From Stutzerimonas stutzeri (lineage in GTDB: Bacteria > Pseudomonadota > Gammaproteobacteria > Pseudomonadales > Pseudomonadaceae), in contig NZ_JAMOHY010000002.1 of assembly GCF_024448695.1 (NCBI RefSeq), positions 300,325 to 364,324 of the forward strand: a stretch of 64,000 nucleotides of DNA, read 5' to 3'. How positions within the stretch are numbered: the stretch's first letter is position 1; every line of letters starts with the position of its first letter. The translations under genes and the position numbers were made by a program. The notes beneath the pieces are model-generated. The model was given only the letters and a program-made list of their open reading frames with translations. It was not told the DNA's origin and made no database searches. Shown here one piece after another: positions 1-9,115 of this stretch.

Positions 1-1535
1 CGGGTACGCACCAACACCGCCAACCCCTGCCCCACGTCCAGCACCCATACCTCCGCCTGCCCAACCGGCAGCTTCTCTTCCGGAGCAAACAACAGCGGCG
101 CCAGCAACGCCAACCCGAGGGGCCGCAAGGGCACTCCGGCAGGCAGCAGAAGCAACAGCATACCCAGCGCCACCAGCAGCCAGCACCACAGCGGCAATGC
201 AGTCGACAACCAGGCCGGCTGCCAGCCGGCCAGCAGCTCCAATGCTGCAAACAGAGCGGCCAGCGCACCACCTGCCAGCCACAACAACGACTCACCGACC
301 GGAGGCAGCCACAGCAACAGGGTCCCAAGCAGAGACAAGGGCACGATCAGCGCGCTCACCAGCGGCACCGCGAACAGATTGGCCAACGGCCCGCTGATAC
401 TCACCGGCAAACCCAGCGCAAGCAGAACCGGCAGCAGACCCAGAGCCATGCCCCACTGAGCGCGCCCCAGTGCCCACCACCAACTCCAGTTACCGAGCCG
501 GCCACGAAAGATCAGAATCAGCAGCGCCACCGCTGCAAACGACAGCCAGAAGCCGGACTGCAGACTCACCAGCGGCTCAATCAGCAGCACGGCGTTAAAG
601 GCCACCAACAACGGCAACCAGACACCCAGATGCCGAAAACGCAAGCGCCAGAGCAACACCAGTGCAACCATCATGCAGGCTCGCTGAACAGGTACCTCGA
701 AGCCTGCCAGCCAGCCGTAGCCAAGCGCACCGAATAGCGCGAGACCACATGCGCAGGGCAGCCAGGGCAGGCGCTCCGGCCACAAACCGCAGCGTGCTAA
801 CAGCGCCACCAGGCCATAGAGCAGACCGGCGAGCAGGCCTACATGCTGTCCCGAGATCACCATCAAATGAATGGTTCCGGTGTCCTGCAGCGTTCGCCAG
901 TCGGCAGCGCTCAAACCGCTGGCATCCCCTACCACCAACGCTGCAATACCCCCTGCTCGCCCCTGCGCCTCAACAGCCATGAGACGCTGACGCAGCCGGT
1001 CTCTCCAGGCCTGGCTTCCCGTCGCGCCTGCAACTCGCTGGCCGGCCTTGATCGTACCGTTGGCGCCGACCCGGCCCGCCAGCAGCCAGGCTTCATAATC
1101 GAATGAATGGGGATTGACCAGGCCTCGTGGTCGTTTCAGCTTGGCTGCCAGTCGCCAGCGTTCCCCGGCCTGCAGCACCGGCCCGCCGTACCAGGCCAGG
1201 CGTACTCGCGAAGGCAGGCCGGCATGCCGTGAAGTGATATCCACCAGCTCGAAGCGCACCACACCATTACGCATGTCCGGCAAGCCGACCACCTGCCCTT
1301 CCAGCCAGAAGGTGCGACCGTCGAGTTTTGTCGGAAGGCGGTCATCCAGCGCCCACTGGGCACTCAAGCAGGCCCAGCCAAGCCCGAAGAAGAAAAACGA
1401 TAACGCCCGGCAGCGCGTCGGCAGCAATGCCAGCCCAGCCAGTAACAAGAAAGGCAGCGCCCACATCGGTGGCAGCTGAGGTGGAAAGCGCAGCAGTAGC
1501 AGGCCTGCCGCCAGCGCCAGCATCGCTGTACGCAT
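1..1535 (-). CDS. comEC: DNA internalization competence protein ComEC/Rec2 (C-terminus cut by window edge)
   Basis: Inner-membrane channel protein that carries single-stranded DNA into the cytoplasm during natural transformation. The ATG follows a GGGAG ribosome site. About 511 codons lie in the window. The N-terminus is hydrophobic (residues 1-60), followed by the soluble OB-like part with 'GLVNPHSFDYEAWLL' (about 138-152) and the competence-domain motif 'VISGQHVG' (about 226-233). The frame stays open to base 1, where it reads 'WVLDVGQGLAVLVRT', the usual opening of the C-terminal metallo-beta-lactamase-like domain. So only that last domain is missing here. It is divergent from the DUF2062 gene. 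The family assignment is firm. Confidence 0.93.
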   Translation of the reverse strand, partial: MRTAMLALAAGLLLLRFPPQLPPMWALPFLLLAGLALLPTRCRALSFFFFGLGWACLSAQWALDDRLPTKLDGRTFWLEGQVVGLPDMRNGVVRFELVDITSRHAGLPSRVRLAWYGGPVLQAGERWRLAAKLKRPRGLVNPHSFDYEAWLLAGRVGANGTIKAGQRVAGATGSQAWRDRLRQRLMAVEAQGRAGGIAALVVGDASGLSAADWRTLQDTGTIHLMVISGQHVGLLAGLLYGLVALLARCGLWPERLPWLPCACGLALFGALGYGWLAGFEVPVQRACMMVALVLLWRLRFRHLGVWLPLLVAFNAVLLIEPLVSLQSGFWLSFAAVALLILIFRGRLGNWSWWWALGRAQWGMALGLLPVLLALGLPVSISGPLANLFAVPLVSALIVPLSLLGTLLLWLPPVGESLLWLAGGALAALFAALELLAGWQPAWLSTALPLWCWLLVALGMLLLLLPAGVPLRPLGLALLAPLLFAPEEKLPVGQAEVWVLDVGQGLAVLVRT

Positions 1536-1717
1536 GGTATCTCCCGGAATCCGTTCCAGAGGGGTGAGCACGTCTCGATGTCTCTCGGCGGCCCGCTACG
1601 ACGGTTTCGACATCCTGTCGAATACGCCAAAGTTTATACCTAATGTCACAAACTCCTGTCAGGACCGGGTCTCGTTTCAGGCATAATCGCGAAGCTTAAG
1701 CCCGCCAGAGAAACGCC

Positions 1718-2233
1718 ATGCCGCGTCGTTTTTTCAAACGCTACATGCCGCACCCGGATCGTATAAAGGAGAACAAGTCCCTGCGGTTTCTGGGCGTGCT
1801 GATCCATGACCCCAACCTCTGGCACCTCAACCGTCATTCTGTATCCCGCGCCATGGCCATCGGCCTGTTCTGGGCGATGATCCCGATGCCCATGCAGATG
1901 CTCACGGCAGCGGCCTGCGCCTTGCCCGCCCGTGCCAACCTGCCGATTGCTGTAGGACTGGTCTGGCTGACCAACCCGCTGACGATGCCAGCGGTGTTCT
2001 ACTGCAACTACAAGGTAGGGACCTGGCTCATGGATACACCTGCCTCGCCAATGCCCATGGAGTTGAGCCTCGCCTGGGTTCGCCAGATGCTCGACAGTCA
2101 CTGGCAACCCCTGTATCTCGGCTCTTTCGTGGTTGCCGTGGTGCTGGCCGTGCTGGGCTACGCCGCAACCCAGGCCTACTGGCGATGGTGGGTTGGGCGC
2201 AGCTGGCGCAAGCGCCAGCAAGACCGCCGCTGA
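1718..2233 (+). CDS. DUF2062 domain membrane protein
   Basis: A 171-residue small membrane protein of the DUF2062 family, whose biochemical role is not known to me. Typical family features are visible: 'RFLGVLIHDPNLWHLNRHSV' near residues 23-42, then hydrophobic segments at about 46-68, 76-95 and 132-150, with a 'WLTNPLTMPAVFY' core and a basic C-terminal tail (RSWRKRQQDRR). It lies divergently from comEC and ends 10 bases before the convergent lolE stop. Gene order comEC/DUF2062/lolCDE is, from memory, the usual Pseudomonas arrangement. No function is claimed. Confidence 0.88.
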   Translation: MPRRFFKRYMPHPDRIKENKSLRFLGVLIHDPNLWHLNRHSVSRAMAIGLFWAMIPMPMQMLTAAACALPARANLPIAVGLVWLTNPLTMPAVFYCNYKVGTWLMDTPASPMPMELSLAWVRQMLDSHWQPLYLGSFVVAVVLAVLGYAATQAYWRWWVGRSWRKRQQDRR

Positions 2234-2243
2234 AGGGACGCCC

Positions 2244-3491
2244 TTACTCGTAGCGCAGTGCTTCAGCGGGCTGTGTCTGCGCGGCACGCCAGGCAGGATA
2301 GAGCGTGGCGAGAAAGCTCAGAGCGAGCGCTGCAAGCGTTACCAGAAGAACATCCTCCAGGCGCAACTCGGACGGCAGGGTACTGATGAAATACACGTCG
2401 GAGCTGAAAATATGCTGCCCCGATGCCTTTTCCAGCCAGCCCACCAGCGCGCTGACATTCAATGCACCCAGCACGCCCAGCACAGTCCCGATCAGGGTGC
2501 CGGTCAGGCCGATGATGCTGCCCTGCACCATGAAGATCGCCATGATCTGCCGCGGCGTGGCGCCCAGCGTGCGCAGGATCGCGATATCGGCGCGCTTGTC
2601 AGCCACCACCATGATAAGAGTCGCAATGATGTTGAATGCTGCCACAGCCACGATCAGCAACAGCAGCAGACCGATCATGGTCTTCTCCATCTTCATCGCA
2701 CTGAACAGGCTGCCCTGGGTCAGTGACCAGTCCTCGCTCCGGTAACCCTCGCCCAATTGCAGAGCAAGTTCGGCGGCGATTTCCGGCGCCCGGTAAAGAT
2801 CGGCCAGACGCACCCGTACGCCCTCCACCTGCTCCGGCTGCCAGCGCAGAATACCTGCCGCATCGACGCGATGGATAATCGCCAGACTGCCATCGAGCTC
2901 CGCACCCACCTTGAACACACCAACCACGTTCAGGCGCTGCATACGCGGCGTGATACCACCTGGCGTGTCGCTGATCTCGGGCACAATAACCGTCAGTTTG
3001 TCACCCAGTTTCAGACCGAAGCGACGCGCTGTCATCAATCCGATGATCACTCCAGCCTCACCCGGCTTCAGGTCTTCGAGGCGGCCCGCAACCATTTTCT
3101 CGGCCAGCGTCGAAACCCCGGCTTCGGCCTGGGGATCGATGCCGTTGATTTCCACCGGCTGCATGCTGCCCCTGAAGGAAAGCATGCCTTCGAGTTGGGT
3201 AATGGGCGCCGCACCCAGCACAGCCGGATGCGCCACAATGCCGTCTGCAACCGAAGCCCAGTCATCGAGCGGCTGCCCGTCACCCTTGACCACCGCATGG
3301 GGCACCATGCCCAGAATCCGCTCGCTCATTTCGCGCTGGAAGCCATTCATCACCGACAGCACCATGATCATTGCCAGCACGCCCAGCGACAGGCCGATCA
3401 TCGACGTCAGCGATATGAACGAGATGAAATGGTTGCGCCGCTTGGCCCGTGTGTAGCGGCTCCCGATGAAAATGCTTAAGGGTCTGAACAT
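2244..3491 (-). CDS. lolE: Lipoprotein-releasing ABC transporter permease LolE
   Basis: Inner-membrane permease of the LolCDE machine that hands outer-membrane lipoproteins to the periplasmic chaperone LolA. It has 415 residues with the MacB/FtsX layout: one N-terminal membrane helix (about 22-48, within 'SLTSMIGLSLGVLAMIMVLS'), a large periplasmic domain (about 50-265), then three helices near 270-300, 315-345 and 375-400. It is the third gene of the operon; its ATG shares one base with the lolD stop. It closely resembles the other permease 0.7 kb upstream (same length, same ends 'MFRPL' and '[10 protein letters not shown]'). Which of the pair is LolC and which LolE is assigned here by gene order only. 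Confidence 0.92.
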   Translation of the reverse strand: MFRPLSIFIGSRYTRAKRRNHFISFISLTSMIGLSLGVLAMIMVLSVMNGFQREMSERILGMVPHAVVKGDGQPLDDWASVADGIVAHPAVLGAAPITQLEGMLSFRGSMQPVEINGIDPQAEAGVSTLAEKMVAGRLEDLKPGEAGVIIGLMTARRFGLKLGDKLTVIVPEISDTPGGITPRMQRLNVVGVFKVGAELDGSLAIIHRVDAAGILRWQPEQVEGVRVRLADLYRAPEIAAELALQLGEGYRSEDWSLTQGSLFSAMKMEKTMIGLLLLLIVAVAAFNIIATLIMVVADKRADIAILRTLGATPRQIMAIFMVQGSIIGLTGTLIGTVLGVLGALNVSALVGWLEKASGQHIFSSDVYFISTLPSELRLEDVLLVTLAALALSFLATLYPAWRAAQTQPAEALRYE

Positions 3492-4204
3492 CAGCCAGCC
3501 ACCAGCCGGCCATCTTCCAGGCGCAGGATGTGATCCATCTGTCCGGCCAGCTGCGGATCGTGCGTCACCACGAGAAAGGCCGTGCGCAACGAGGTGCTCA
3601 GCTCCAGCATCAGGTCCTGAATGCCCTGCGCCGTGTGGTGATCAAGATTACCCGTAGGCTCATCGAGCAGCACCAGCGCCGGGCGATTGGCCAGGGCGCG
3701 GGCTATCGCCACACGCTGACGCTCGCCGCCGGACAGCTCGGAAGGCTTGTGCGCCAGCCGATGACCAAGACCGACCCGCTGCAGCAGCTCAGTGGCGCGC
3801 GCGCGGGCTTCGGGAATCGGCGTCTTGCTGATCAACAGCGGCATGCACACATTTTCCAGCGCGGTGAACTCGGCCAGCAGATGGTGAAATTGATAAACGA
3901 AACCGAGCGCGCGATTACGCAGCAGGCCACGGTCTTTTTCGCTCAGTGCCGAAAGCTCCTCACCCGCCAGCCAGACACTGCCCTCGCTGGGCGTATCGAG
4001 TCCACCCAACAGATTCAGTAAGGTACTCTTGCCCGAACCGGAGCTACCGACAATGGCCACGCGCTGCCCGGGATACAGCTCCAGTTGCAGGCCAGACAAA
4101 ACGCTTACCGACTCAGGCCCCTGCTCGTAACATTTGCCCAGATCACGGCAGCTCAGTACTGCAGCATCCAGCGACGACCTCTCTTTCATAACCTGTTCAC
4201 TCAT
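3491..4204 (-). CDS. lolD: Lipoprotein-releasing ABC transporter ATPase LolD
   Basis: Cytoplasmic ATPase that powers lipoprotein extraction by the two flanking permeases. The 237 residues include Walker A 'GSSGSGKST' (about 52-60), Q-loop '[10 protein letters not shown]' (about 104-113), ABC signature 'LSGGERQ' (about 157-163), Walker B 'ALVLLDEP' (about 175-182) and the switch His in 'VVTHDP'. The 'QFHHLL' stretch is typical of LolD. The start overlaps the end of the upstream permease by 8 bases (ATGAGTGA), and its own stop overlaps the lolE start. All three are therefore probably translationally coupled in one transcript. Confidence 0.95.
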   Translation of the reverse strand: MSEQVMKERSSLDAAVLSCRDLGKCYEQGPESVSVLSGLQLELYPGQRVAIVGSSGSGKSTLLNLLGGLDTPSEGSVWLAGEELSALSEKDRGLLRNRALGFVYQFHHLLAEFTALENVCMPLLISKTPIPEARARATELLQRVGLGHRLAHKPSELSGGERQRVAIARALANRPALVLLDEPTGNLDHHTAQGIQDLMLELSTSLRTAFLVVTHDPQLAGQMDHILRLEDGRLVAG

Positions 4205-5444
4205 AACGTAGCGCCTCAGCCGGTTGGGTACGCGCCGCGCGCCACGCCGGATAAAGGGTGGCGAGAAAGCTAAGGACTAGCGCCGCGCCACAGACCTGAA
4301 TCACATCAGCGGCCATCAGCCGCGACGGCAGATAATCGATGAAATACACATCTGCGCTGAGAAATTTGTGCCCGAGCAGCTGCTCCAGTCCGGCAATCCA
4401 GCCGCTCACGTTGAGCGCGGCGAACATCCCGAGCAAGGCGCCCACCAGAGTACCGACCACACCGATGACCGTACCCTGAACCATGAAGATCGCCATGATC
4501 TGCCGCGGAGTTGCGCCGAGGGTACGCAGAATCGCGATATCCCCTCGTTTGTCGGTCACCACCATGACCAGCGTCGAGATGATATTGAAGGCCGCCACTG
4601 CAACGATCAGCAGTAGCAACAGCCCGATCATGGCCTTCTCCATCCGGATCGCCTGGTAGAGGTTGCCGTGGGTTCGCGTCCAGTCTCGGGAATAGAAATC
4701 ATCGCCCAGTTGCCTGGCCAGCGAAGCTGCGATGGCCGGTGCTTGGAACAGATCATCGAAGCGCAGCCGCACGCCCTGCACCTGATCGGGCCTCCAGCGA
4801 TGCAGGCGTGCCATGTCGGTGATGTGGGCCATCGCCACATAGCCATCAATCTCACCGGCGCCGACGTGGAATATGCCCTGCACCGTAAAGCGCTTCATGC
4901 GCGGAAACACACCGGCCGGCGTCACCGTCACTTCAGGCGCGACAAAGGTGATCTTGTCACCGATACCGACGCCAAGCTTGGTCGCCGCCCGGTCACCGAT
5001 GACGATGCCGAACTCGCCAGGCGCAAGGCTCGCCAGCGATCCTTCACGGAAAAACTGGTCGATGATTGATACCTGCGGTTCAACCCGTGGCTCCACGGCG
5101 TTGATCAGGATCTTGGTGACCTGACCACGATGCGTCAGCAACCCCTGCATCTGGATAAACGGGGCGGCAGCCACGACCTGCGGATGCTCACTCAGCTGCT
5201 GCCCCAGCGTTTGCCAATCGTCGATGGGCAGCGGGCTTTCGACTGTCGCGTGCGGCACCATGCCCAGCACGCGGGTGCGCATTTCGTGATCAAAACCGTT
5301 CATCACTGACAGCACAACGATCATCACCAGCACACCGAGTGCAAGCCCGATCATCGAGGTGAAGGAAATGAAGGAGACAAAGAGGCCACGACGCCTGGCG
5401 CTGGTATAGCGCGCTCCGATATAAACGGGCAGCGGTCTGAACAT
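4197..5444 (-). CDS. lolC: Lipoprotein-releasing ABC transporter permease LolC
   Basis: First gene of the lolCDE operon and partner permease of LolD. The chosen start gives 415 residues beginning '[19 protein letters not shown]', matching the length and N-terminus of the second permease. An in-frame extension up to 5708 exists, but it has no family resemblance and overlaps the divergent PilZ gene. Topology is one helix near 22-48, a periplasmic domain to about 265, and three C-terminal helices. Conserved family stretches include '[20 protein letters not shown]' and the C-terminal '[19 protein letters not shown]'. Confidence 0.92.
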   Translation of the reverse strand: MFRPLPVYIGARYTSARRRGLFVSFISFTSMIGLALGVLVMIVVLSVMNGFDHEMRTRVLGMVPHATVESPLPIDDWQTLGQQLSEHPQVVAAAPFIQMQGLLTHRGQVTKILINAVEPRVEPQVSIIDQFFREGSLASLAPGEFGIVIGDRAATKLGVGIGDKITFVAPEVTVTPAGVFPRMKRFTVQGIFHVGAGEIDGYVAMAHITDMARLHRWRPDQVQGVRLRFDDLFQAPAIAASLARQLGDDFYSRDWTRTHGNLYQAIRMEKAMIGLLLLLIVAVAAFNIISTLVMVVTDKRGDIAILRTLGATPRQIMAIFMVQGTVIGVVGTLVGALLGMFAALNVSGWIAGLEQLLGHKFLSADVYFIDYLPSRLMAADVIQVCGAALVLSFLATLYPAWRAARTQPAEALRYE

Positions 5445-5545
5445 AAATCGATGGGTTCGCTTTCGCTGGCGGGAAAATAACAAGCTGAATGACGTTCTCA
5501 GGCGGCCTGATACACTCAAACCATTACTGCAGCTCAGGGACCGAC

Positions 5546-6118
5546 ATGTCCATAGAAGATACTGAAGATCGCCGCGAATACTATCGTATCGAGGACATGA
5601 TCGCACTTGAAATCCTCCCGCCCGAAGGGCCCGCCACAATCGCCGGTGAGGATGCGGCCCGCCTGTTCGACCTGCTTGGCGAACTGCATCAAATGGACTT
5701 CGAAGCACAATATCTGCTGCGCCAGATCAGCGAGCAGAATCGCACGCTGGCCAACTACCTGAAGGTGCAGAACCGGCGCATCGACCTGCTGGGCCAGGCG
5801 CTGGCCCAGGGCTTGCTGAAGGATCTCGGTCCGGTACGGGAAGTGGGCCTTTCCGAAGGCGGAATCAACTTCCTTCATGATCAGCCGCTTGCAGAAGGCT
5901 CCAGCTGGAGGCTCAAGATGGTGCTGATGCCCCAGGGACTCGGCATGCTGCTGACGGCATGCGTGGTGAGCTGCCAGGCGCGCGATGACGGGCAGTTTGC
6001 AATCGGCACCTCCTTCGAAGCGTTGACTGATGCACAACGGCAACTGCTCGCCCGGCATATCCTGCAGAAACAGGCGACGGAACGACGCCTGGCCCGTGAA
6101 AGCCTGCAAGGAACCTGA
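5546..6118 (+). CDS. PilZ-domain protein (probable c-di-GMP effector)
   Basis: A 190-residue cytoplasmic protein. The start is set by an AGGGA ribosome site; a longer in-frame start at 5489 lacks one. The N-terminus has an arginine pair in 'RREYYR' (residues 9-14, giving R10-x3-R14) that fits the PilZ RxxxR c-di-GMP-binding motif, and 'GLSEGGINF' further on resembles the second PilZ motif (usually D/N-x-S-x-x-G, here with Gly in place of Asp). Between them lies a long helical, Gln/Leu-rich insert (about 45-90) that probably forms a coiled coil. It is followed after one base by the small secreted protein. c-di-GMP binding is inferred from motifs only. Confidence 0.75.
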   Translation: MSIEDTEDRREYYRIEDMIALEILPPEGPATIAGEDAARLFDLLGELHQMDFEAQYLLRQISEQNRTLANYLKVQNRRIDLLGQALAQGLLKDLGPVREVGLSEGGINFLHDQPLAEGSSWRLKMVLMPQGLGMLLTACVVSCQARDDGQFAIGTSFEALTDAQRQLLARHILQKQATERRLARESLQGT

Positions 6119-6119
6119 C

Positions 6120-6425
6120 ATGCATCCTCTGCTTTTCCCTTTTCTGCTGTTCGCCCTCAGCCTCCCGGTCCATGCGGAAATCATCCGCATCCCTGTTGGC
6201 CAGCAAGGCGCGAGCGATATCGCCATGCCTGACCGCGGGGAATCGAAGGTGCAGGTGCTCGACCGCTTCGGCCTTGCCGACGAAGAGCACCCCGCCGTCG
6301 GCAAGCCGCCGATCACGCGCTGGGATTACCGGACGTTTTCCGTCTATTTCGAAGGCAACCGCGTGATCAATAGTGTTCCGCACCATCAGCGTGTCAGCCC
6401 CCTGGAAAGAGAAGTGCAACCGTGA
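6120..6425 (+). CDS. Small exported protein coupled to phosphodiesterase gene
   Basis: A 101-residue protein with an obvious signal peptide ('LLFPFLLFALSLPVHAE', cleavage after the VHA at about residue 17-18), so the mature chain of roughly 83 residues is periplasmic or secreted. The mature part has a compact conserved-looking core ('IPVGQQG', 'RGESKVQVLDRFG', 'VGKPPITRWDY', 'FSVYFEGNRVI'). The pattern of a helix followed by strands recalls the BamE/SmpA-OmlA fold, but that is inference. Its TGA overlaps the GTG start of the phosphodiesterase gene (GTGA), so the two are probably translated together. Function unknown. Confidence 0.75.
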   Translation: MHPLLFPFLLFALSLPVHAEIIRIPVGQQGASDIAMPDRGESKVQVLDRFGLADEEHPAVGKPPITRWDYRTFSVYFEGNRVINSVPHHQRVSPLEREVQP

Positions 6426-7144
6426 CCCTGATCTACGGCCATCGCGGCGCAAAGGGTGAAGCCCCGGAAAATACGCTGGTCAGCTTCCAGCAATGCCTCG
6501 CTCATGGCGTGCGCCGCTGCGAACTTGACCTGCATTTGTCGAAAGACGGTGAACTGATGGTCATCCACGACCCCACCCTCAAACGCACCACCGGGCGGCG
6601 CGGCAAGGTGGTGGAACACGATGCCGCCGATCTGGTGCGCTATGACGCCCGCCACGGCGGGCCGGGCTGGAAGCAACCCAGCCCCATTCCACGGCTGTCG
6701 GAGCTATTCGAGAAATGCGATTTCGAGCACTGGCAGCTGGAAGTTAAAAGTGCTTCGCGGGTGCGTGCCGCGCGCACGGTACTGGCGATCAGGGCATTGG
6801 CCGAGCGTTACGACCTGCTTGAGCGCATCACCATCACCTCCGGTTCACGGGAAGTGCTGCGCGCGCTTAAACGCCTGACACCGGAAATCGCCTGCGGTCT
6901 GGTCGCCGAATACGCCTGGCTTGATCCGTTGAAAGTGGCCAGGCAATACGATTGCCAGTTGCTGGCACTTAAATGGACATTGTGTACCCCCGAGCGCATC
7001 GCCAAAGCGCGGGCGCAGGGCCTGCACGTATCGGTCTGGACGGTGAACGACCCGGCACTGATGCGCCGCCTTGCTGACTGCGGGGTCGACAGCCTGATAA
7101 CCGACTTTCCCGGCTTGGCGGTTGAAACACTGACGAAAAGATAA
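6422..7144 (+). CDS. Glycerophosphodiester phosphodiesterase (GDPD family, cytoplasmic)
   Basis: Hydrolyses glycerophosphodiesters to sn-glycerol 3-phosphate and an alcohol. The 240 residues form a GDPD TIM barrel. Catalytic His and metal ligands are visible in 'YGHRGAKGEAPENTL' (residues 5-19), 'CELDLHLSKDGELMVIHDP' (about 38-56, with the E-x-D pair and the second His) and 'LEVKS' (about 103-107). The C-terminal 'VSVWTVNDPALMRRLADCGV' and 'LITDFP' are family standard. There is no signal peptide, so it resembles UgpQ rather than periplasmic GlpQ. The start is a GTG overlapping the stop of the preceding small exported protein. Confidence 0.9.
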   Translation: MTLIYGHRGAKGEAPENTLVSFQQCLAHGVRRCELDLHLSKDGELMVIHDPTLKRTTGRRGKVVEHDAADLVRYDARHGGPGWKQPSPIPRLSELFEKCDFEHWQLEVKSASRVRAARTVLAIRALAERYDLLERITITSGSREVLRALKRLTPEIACGLVAEYAWLDPLKVARQYDCQLLALKWTLCTPERIAKARAQGLHVSVWTVNDPALMRRLADCGVDSLITDFPGLAVETLTKR

Positions 7145-7190
7145 GGCGGGCAACAGGCAGCTGTCGCTTGTACATCCGCCCTGCCCCTTC

Positions 7191-7216
7191 GTCGGGTCAA
7201 TGAAGCCTGACCCGAC
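7191..7216. terminator. Hairpin downstream of the phosphodiesterase gene
   Basis: Perfect 9-bp stem GTCGGGTCA / TGACCCGAC with an 8-base loop, 47 bases after the phosphodiesterase stop, in the gap before the convergent sth gene. No T-run follows directly, so it may be a weak or Rho-assisted terminator or a transcript-end stabiliser. Confidence 0.4.
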
Positions 7217-7312
7217 CTGCAGCAGTTTTACCTGATCAAAATCCCTCCCGATTTGGCCAGCGCCAGTTCCGGGTATCTTCTCCGACCGTCTCAGGCCACC
7301 GGTCGGAGCCGC

Positions 7313-8707
7313 TCAAAAAAGCCGGTTGAGCCCGTCGAATGCAGCGACGCGATAGGCCTCGGCCATGGTCGGATAATTGAAGGTAGTGTTGATGAAGTAC
7401 TTGATGGTGTTGGCTTCGCCCGGCTGGTTCATGATCGCCTGACCGATGTGCACGATTTCCGAAGCCTGATAGCCGAAGCAGTGAACACCCAGTACCTGCA
7501 TCGTCTCGCGATGGAACAGTATCTTCAGCATGCCGGTCTTTTCAGATGAGATCTGAGCGCGCGCCATACCCTTGAAGAACGCCTTGCCCACTTCGTAGGG
7601 CACCTTGGCCTGGGTCAGTTCGCGCTCGGTCTTGCCGATGGAACTGATCTCGGGAATCGTGTAGATGCCGGTCGGCACATCATCGACGAAACGCCAGCTG
7701 TCATTGTTGACGATACTGCCGGCAGCAGAGCGACCCTGGTCGTAGGCAGCACTGGCCAGCGAGGGCCAGCCGATCACGTCACCGGCAGCGTAGATGTTGC
7801 CGATATCGGTGCGGTAATACTCATCAACATGAATCTGACCACGGCTGTTGACCTTCAGGCCAATATTCTCCAGGCCCAACCTGTCGGTGTTGCCCGTACG
7901 CCCGTTGCACCAGAGGAACGCGTCGGCCTTGATCTTCTTGCCCGACTTCAGGTGCAGGATCACGCCGTTTTCCAGCCCCTCTACGCGCTCGTATTCCTCG
8001 TTGTGGCGCACCAGCACATTGTTGTTGCGCAAGTGATAGCTGAGGGCGTCGGAAATCTCGTCATCCAGGAAGCTGAGCAACTGGTCGCGGTTATCAATCA
8101 GGTCGACCAATACACCCAAGCCACTGAAGATGGATGCGTATTCGCAACCGATCACCCCTGCGCCGTAAATGATCAGGCGACGTGGCGTGTGGCTCAGGGT
8201 CAGGATGGTGTCGCTGTCATACACTCTGGAGTGCGAGAAATCGATATCGGCCGGACGATAGGGGCGCGAGCCCGTGGCGATGATGAACTGTGATGCAACC
8301 AACCGCTCGACCATGCCGTTGGCGCTGACCACTTCGACCGATTGTTCATCGGAAAAACTGGCAACACCAAAAAAGATATCGATGCGGTTGCGTGCGTAAT
8401 AACCGGTACGTGAGGTGACCTGCTTTTCGATGACATCTTCGGCGCTTTTCAGCACATCCGGGAAGGAGAACCAGCGCGGTTCGCCAATCTGGCGGAACAG
8501 CGGGTTGTTGTTGTACTGCATGATCTGCCGTACCGAGTGGCGCAGCGCCTTGGACGGGATGGTTCCCAGGTGTGTCGAATTTCCGCCTACTTTCGGTCGG
8601 CAATCCACCACGGCCACCTTGCGCCCGGCCTTGACCGCATTCATTGCGGCGCCTTCACCGGCGGGACCTGAACCCAGAACCACCACATCGTAATTGTAGA
8701 CAGCCAT
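7313..8707 (-). CDS. sthA: Soluble pyridine nucleotide transhydrogenase
   Basis: FAD enzyme that transfers hydride between NADPH and NAD+ in the cytoplasm, balancing the two pools. The 464 residues have the pyridine nucleotide-disulfide oxidoreductase layout: FAD dinucleotide-binding '[13 protein letters not shown]' (8-21), NAD(P)-binding '[13 protein letters not shown]' (about 180), '[20 protein letters not shown]' (about 308), and the C-terminal dimer domain ending '[10 protein letters not shown]'. As in other Sth proteins the redox disulfide is lost ('LGTIPSK'), but here the first cysteine is also gone: residue 44 is Ser in '[13 protein letters not shown]'. The homologs I remember keep Cys there. 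Overall similarity leaves no doubt about identity. Confidence 0.96.
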   Translation of the reverse strand: MAVYNYDVVVLGSGPAGEGAAMNAVKAGRKVAVVDCRPKVGGNSTHLGTIPSKALRHSVRQIMQYNNNPLFRQIGEPRWFSFPDVLKSAEDVIEKQVTSRTGYYARNRIDIFFGVASFSDEQSVEVVSANGMVERLVASQFIIATGSRPYRPADIDFSHSRVYDSDTILTLSHTPRRLIIYGAGVIGCEYASIFSGLGVLVDLIDNRDQLLSFLDDEISDALSYHLRNNNVLVRHNEEYERVEGLENGVILHLKSGKKIKADAFLWCNGRTGNTDRLGLENIGLKVNSRGQIHVDEYYRTDIGNIYAAGDVIGWPSLASAAYDQGRSAAGSIVNNDSWRFVDDVPTGIYTIPEISSIGKTERELTQAKVPYEVGKAFFKGMARAQISSEKTGMLKILFHRETMQVLGVHCFGYQASEIVHIGQAIMNQPGEANTIKYFINTTFNYPTMAEAYRVAAFDGLNRLF

Positions 8708-8890
8708 ATTCCCCCCTGGACACGCAGCAGGCAGCCCTGCCGCTTTAAACGAGATTCGCTTGATGAAATGACGGGGCCACAGACTGGCGCCTCATCGCCT
8801 GCTTCCTGGCGCCAACGGCAACTCAGAGCCGTCACGGGCTAAAAGGCGTATACCGGTCTATGGCCGGCTGGCCCCAATCACGCGACAGCC

Positions 8891-9115
8891 TCAGCCTTTG
8901 CTCGCATCGTATGCGAGATCGCTCCGCTCATCCGTTTCGGCATTGACCTCTTCACACTTCTCGCGACTGCCGCCGCAAATCGAGCACTCCTTCTCGATGC
9001 CGAGGTTGGCGATACCGCCGCAGGAACCGGCAATGGGCTTGCGACCCATGATGACACCGATGGACATGCCGAAAACAACCAGCAACATGACAAGAAAAAC
9101 AGTCAACCAGATCAT
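8891..9115 (-). CDS. nqrM: Na+-NQR maturation protein NqrM
   Basis: A 74-residue membrane-anchored cysteine protein needed to assemble the sodium-pumping NADH:quinone oxidoreductase, probably by delivering iron to the NqrD/NqrE cluster. One N-terminal helix (residues 2-24) is followed by the conserved cysteines in 'AGSCGGIANLGIEKECSICGG' (Cys at about 32, 44 and 47) plus one more Cys at about 54. The ATG overlaps the apbE stop (ATGA), so it is the last gene of the nqr operon. Family assignment rests on length, cysteine spacing and position. Confidence 0.93.
   Translation of the reverse strand: MIWLTVFLVMLLVVFGMSIGVIMGRKPIAGSCGGIANLGIEKECSICGGSREKCEEVNAETDERSDLAYDASKG

Noticed and set aside
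5445..5708. N-terminal extension of the first Lol permease
   Set aside because: The twin permease starts at the same 'MFRPL', and the extension overlaps the PilZ gene start.
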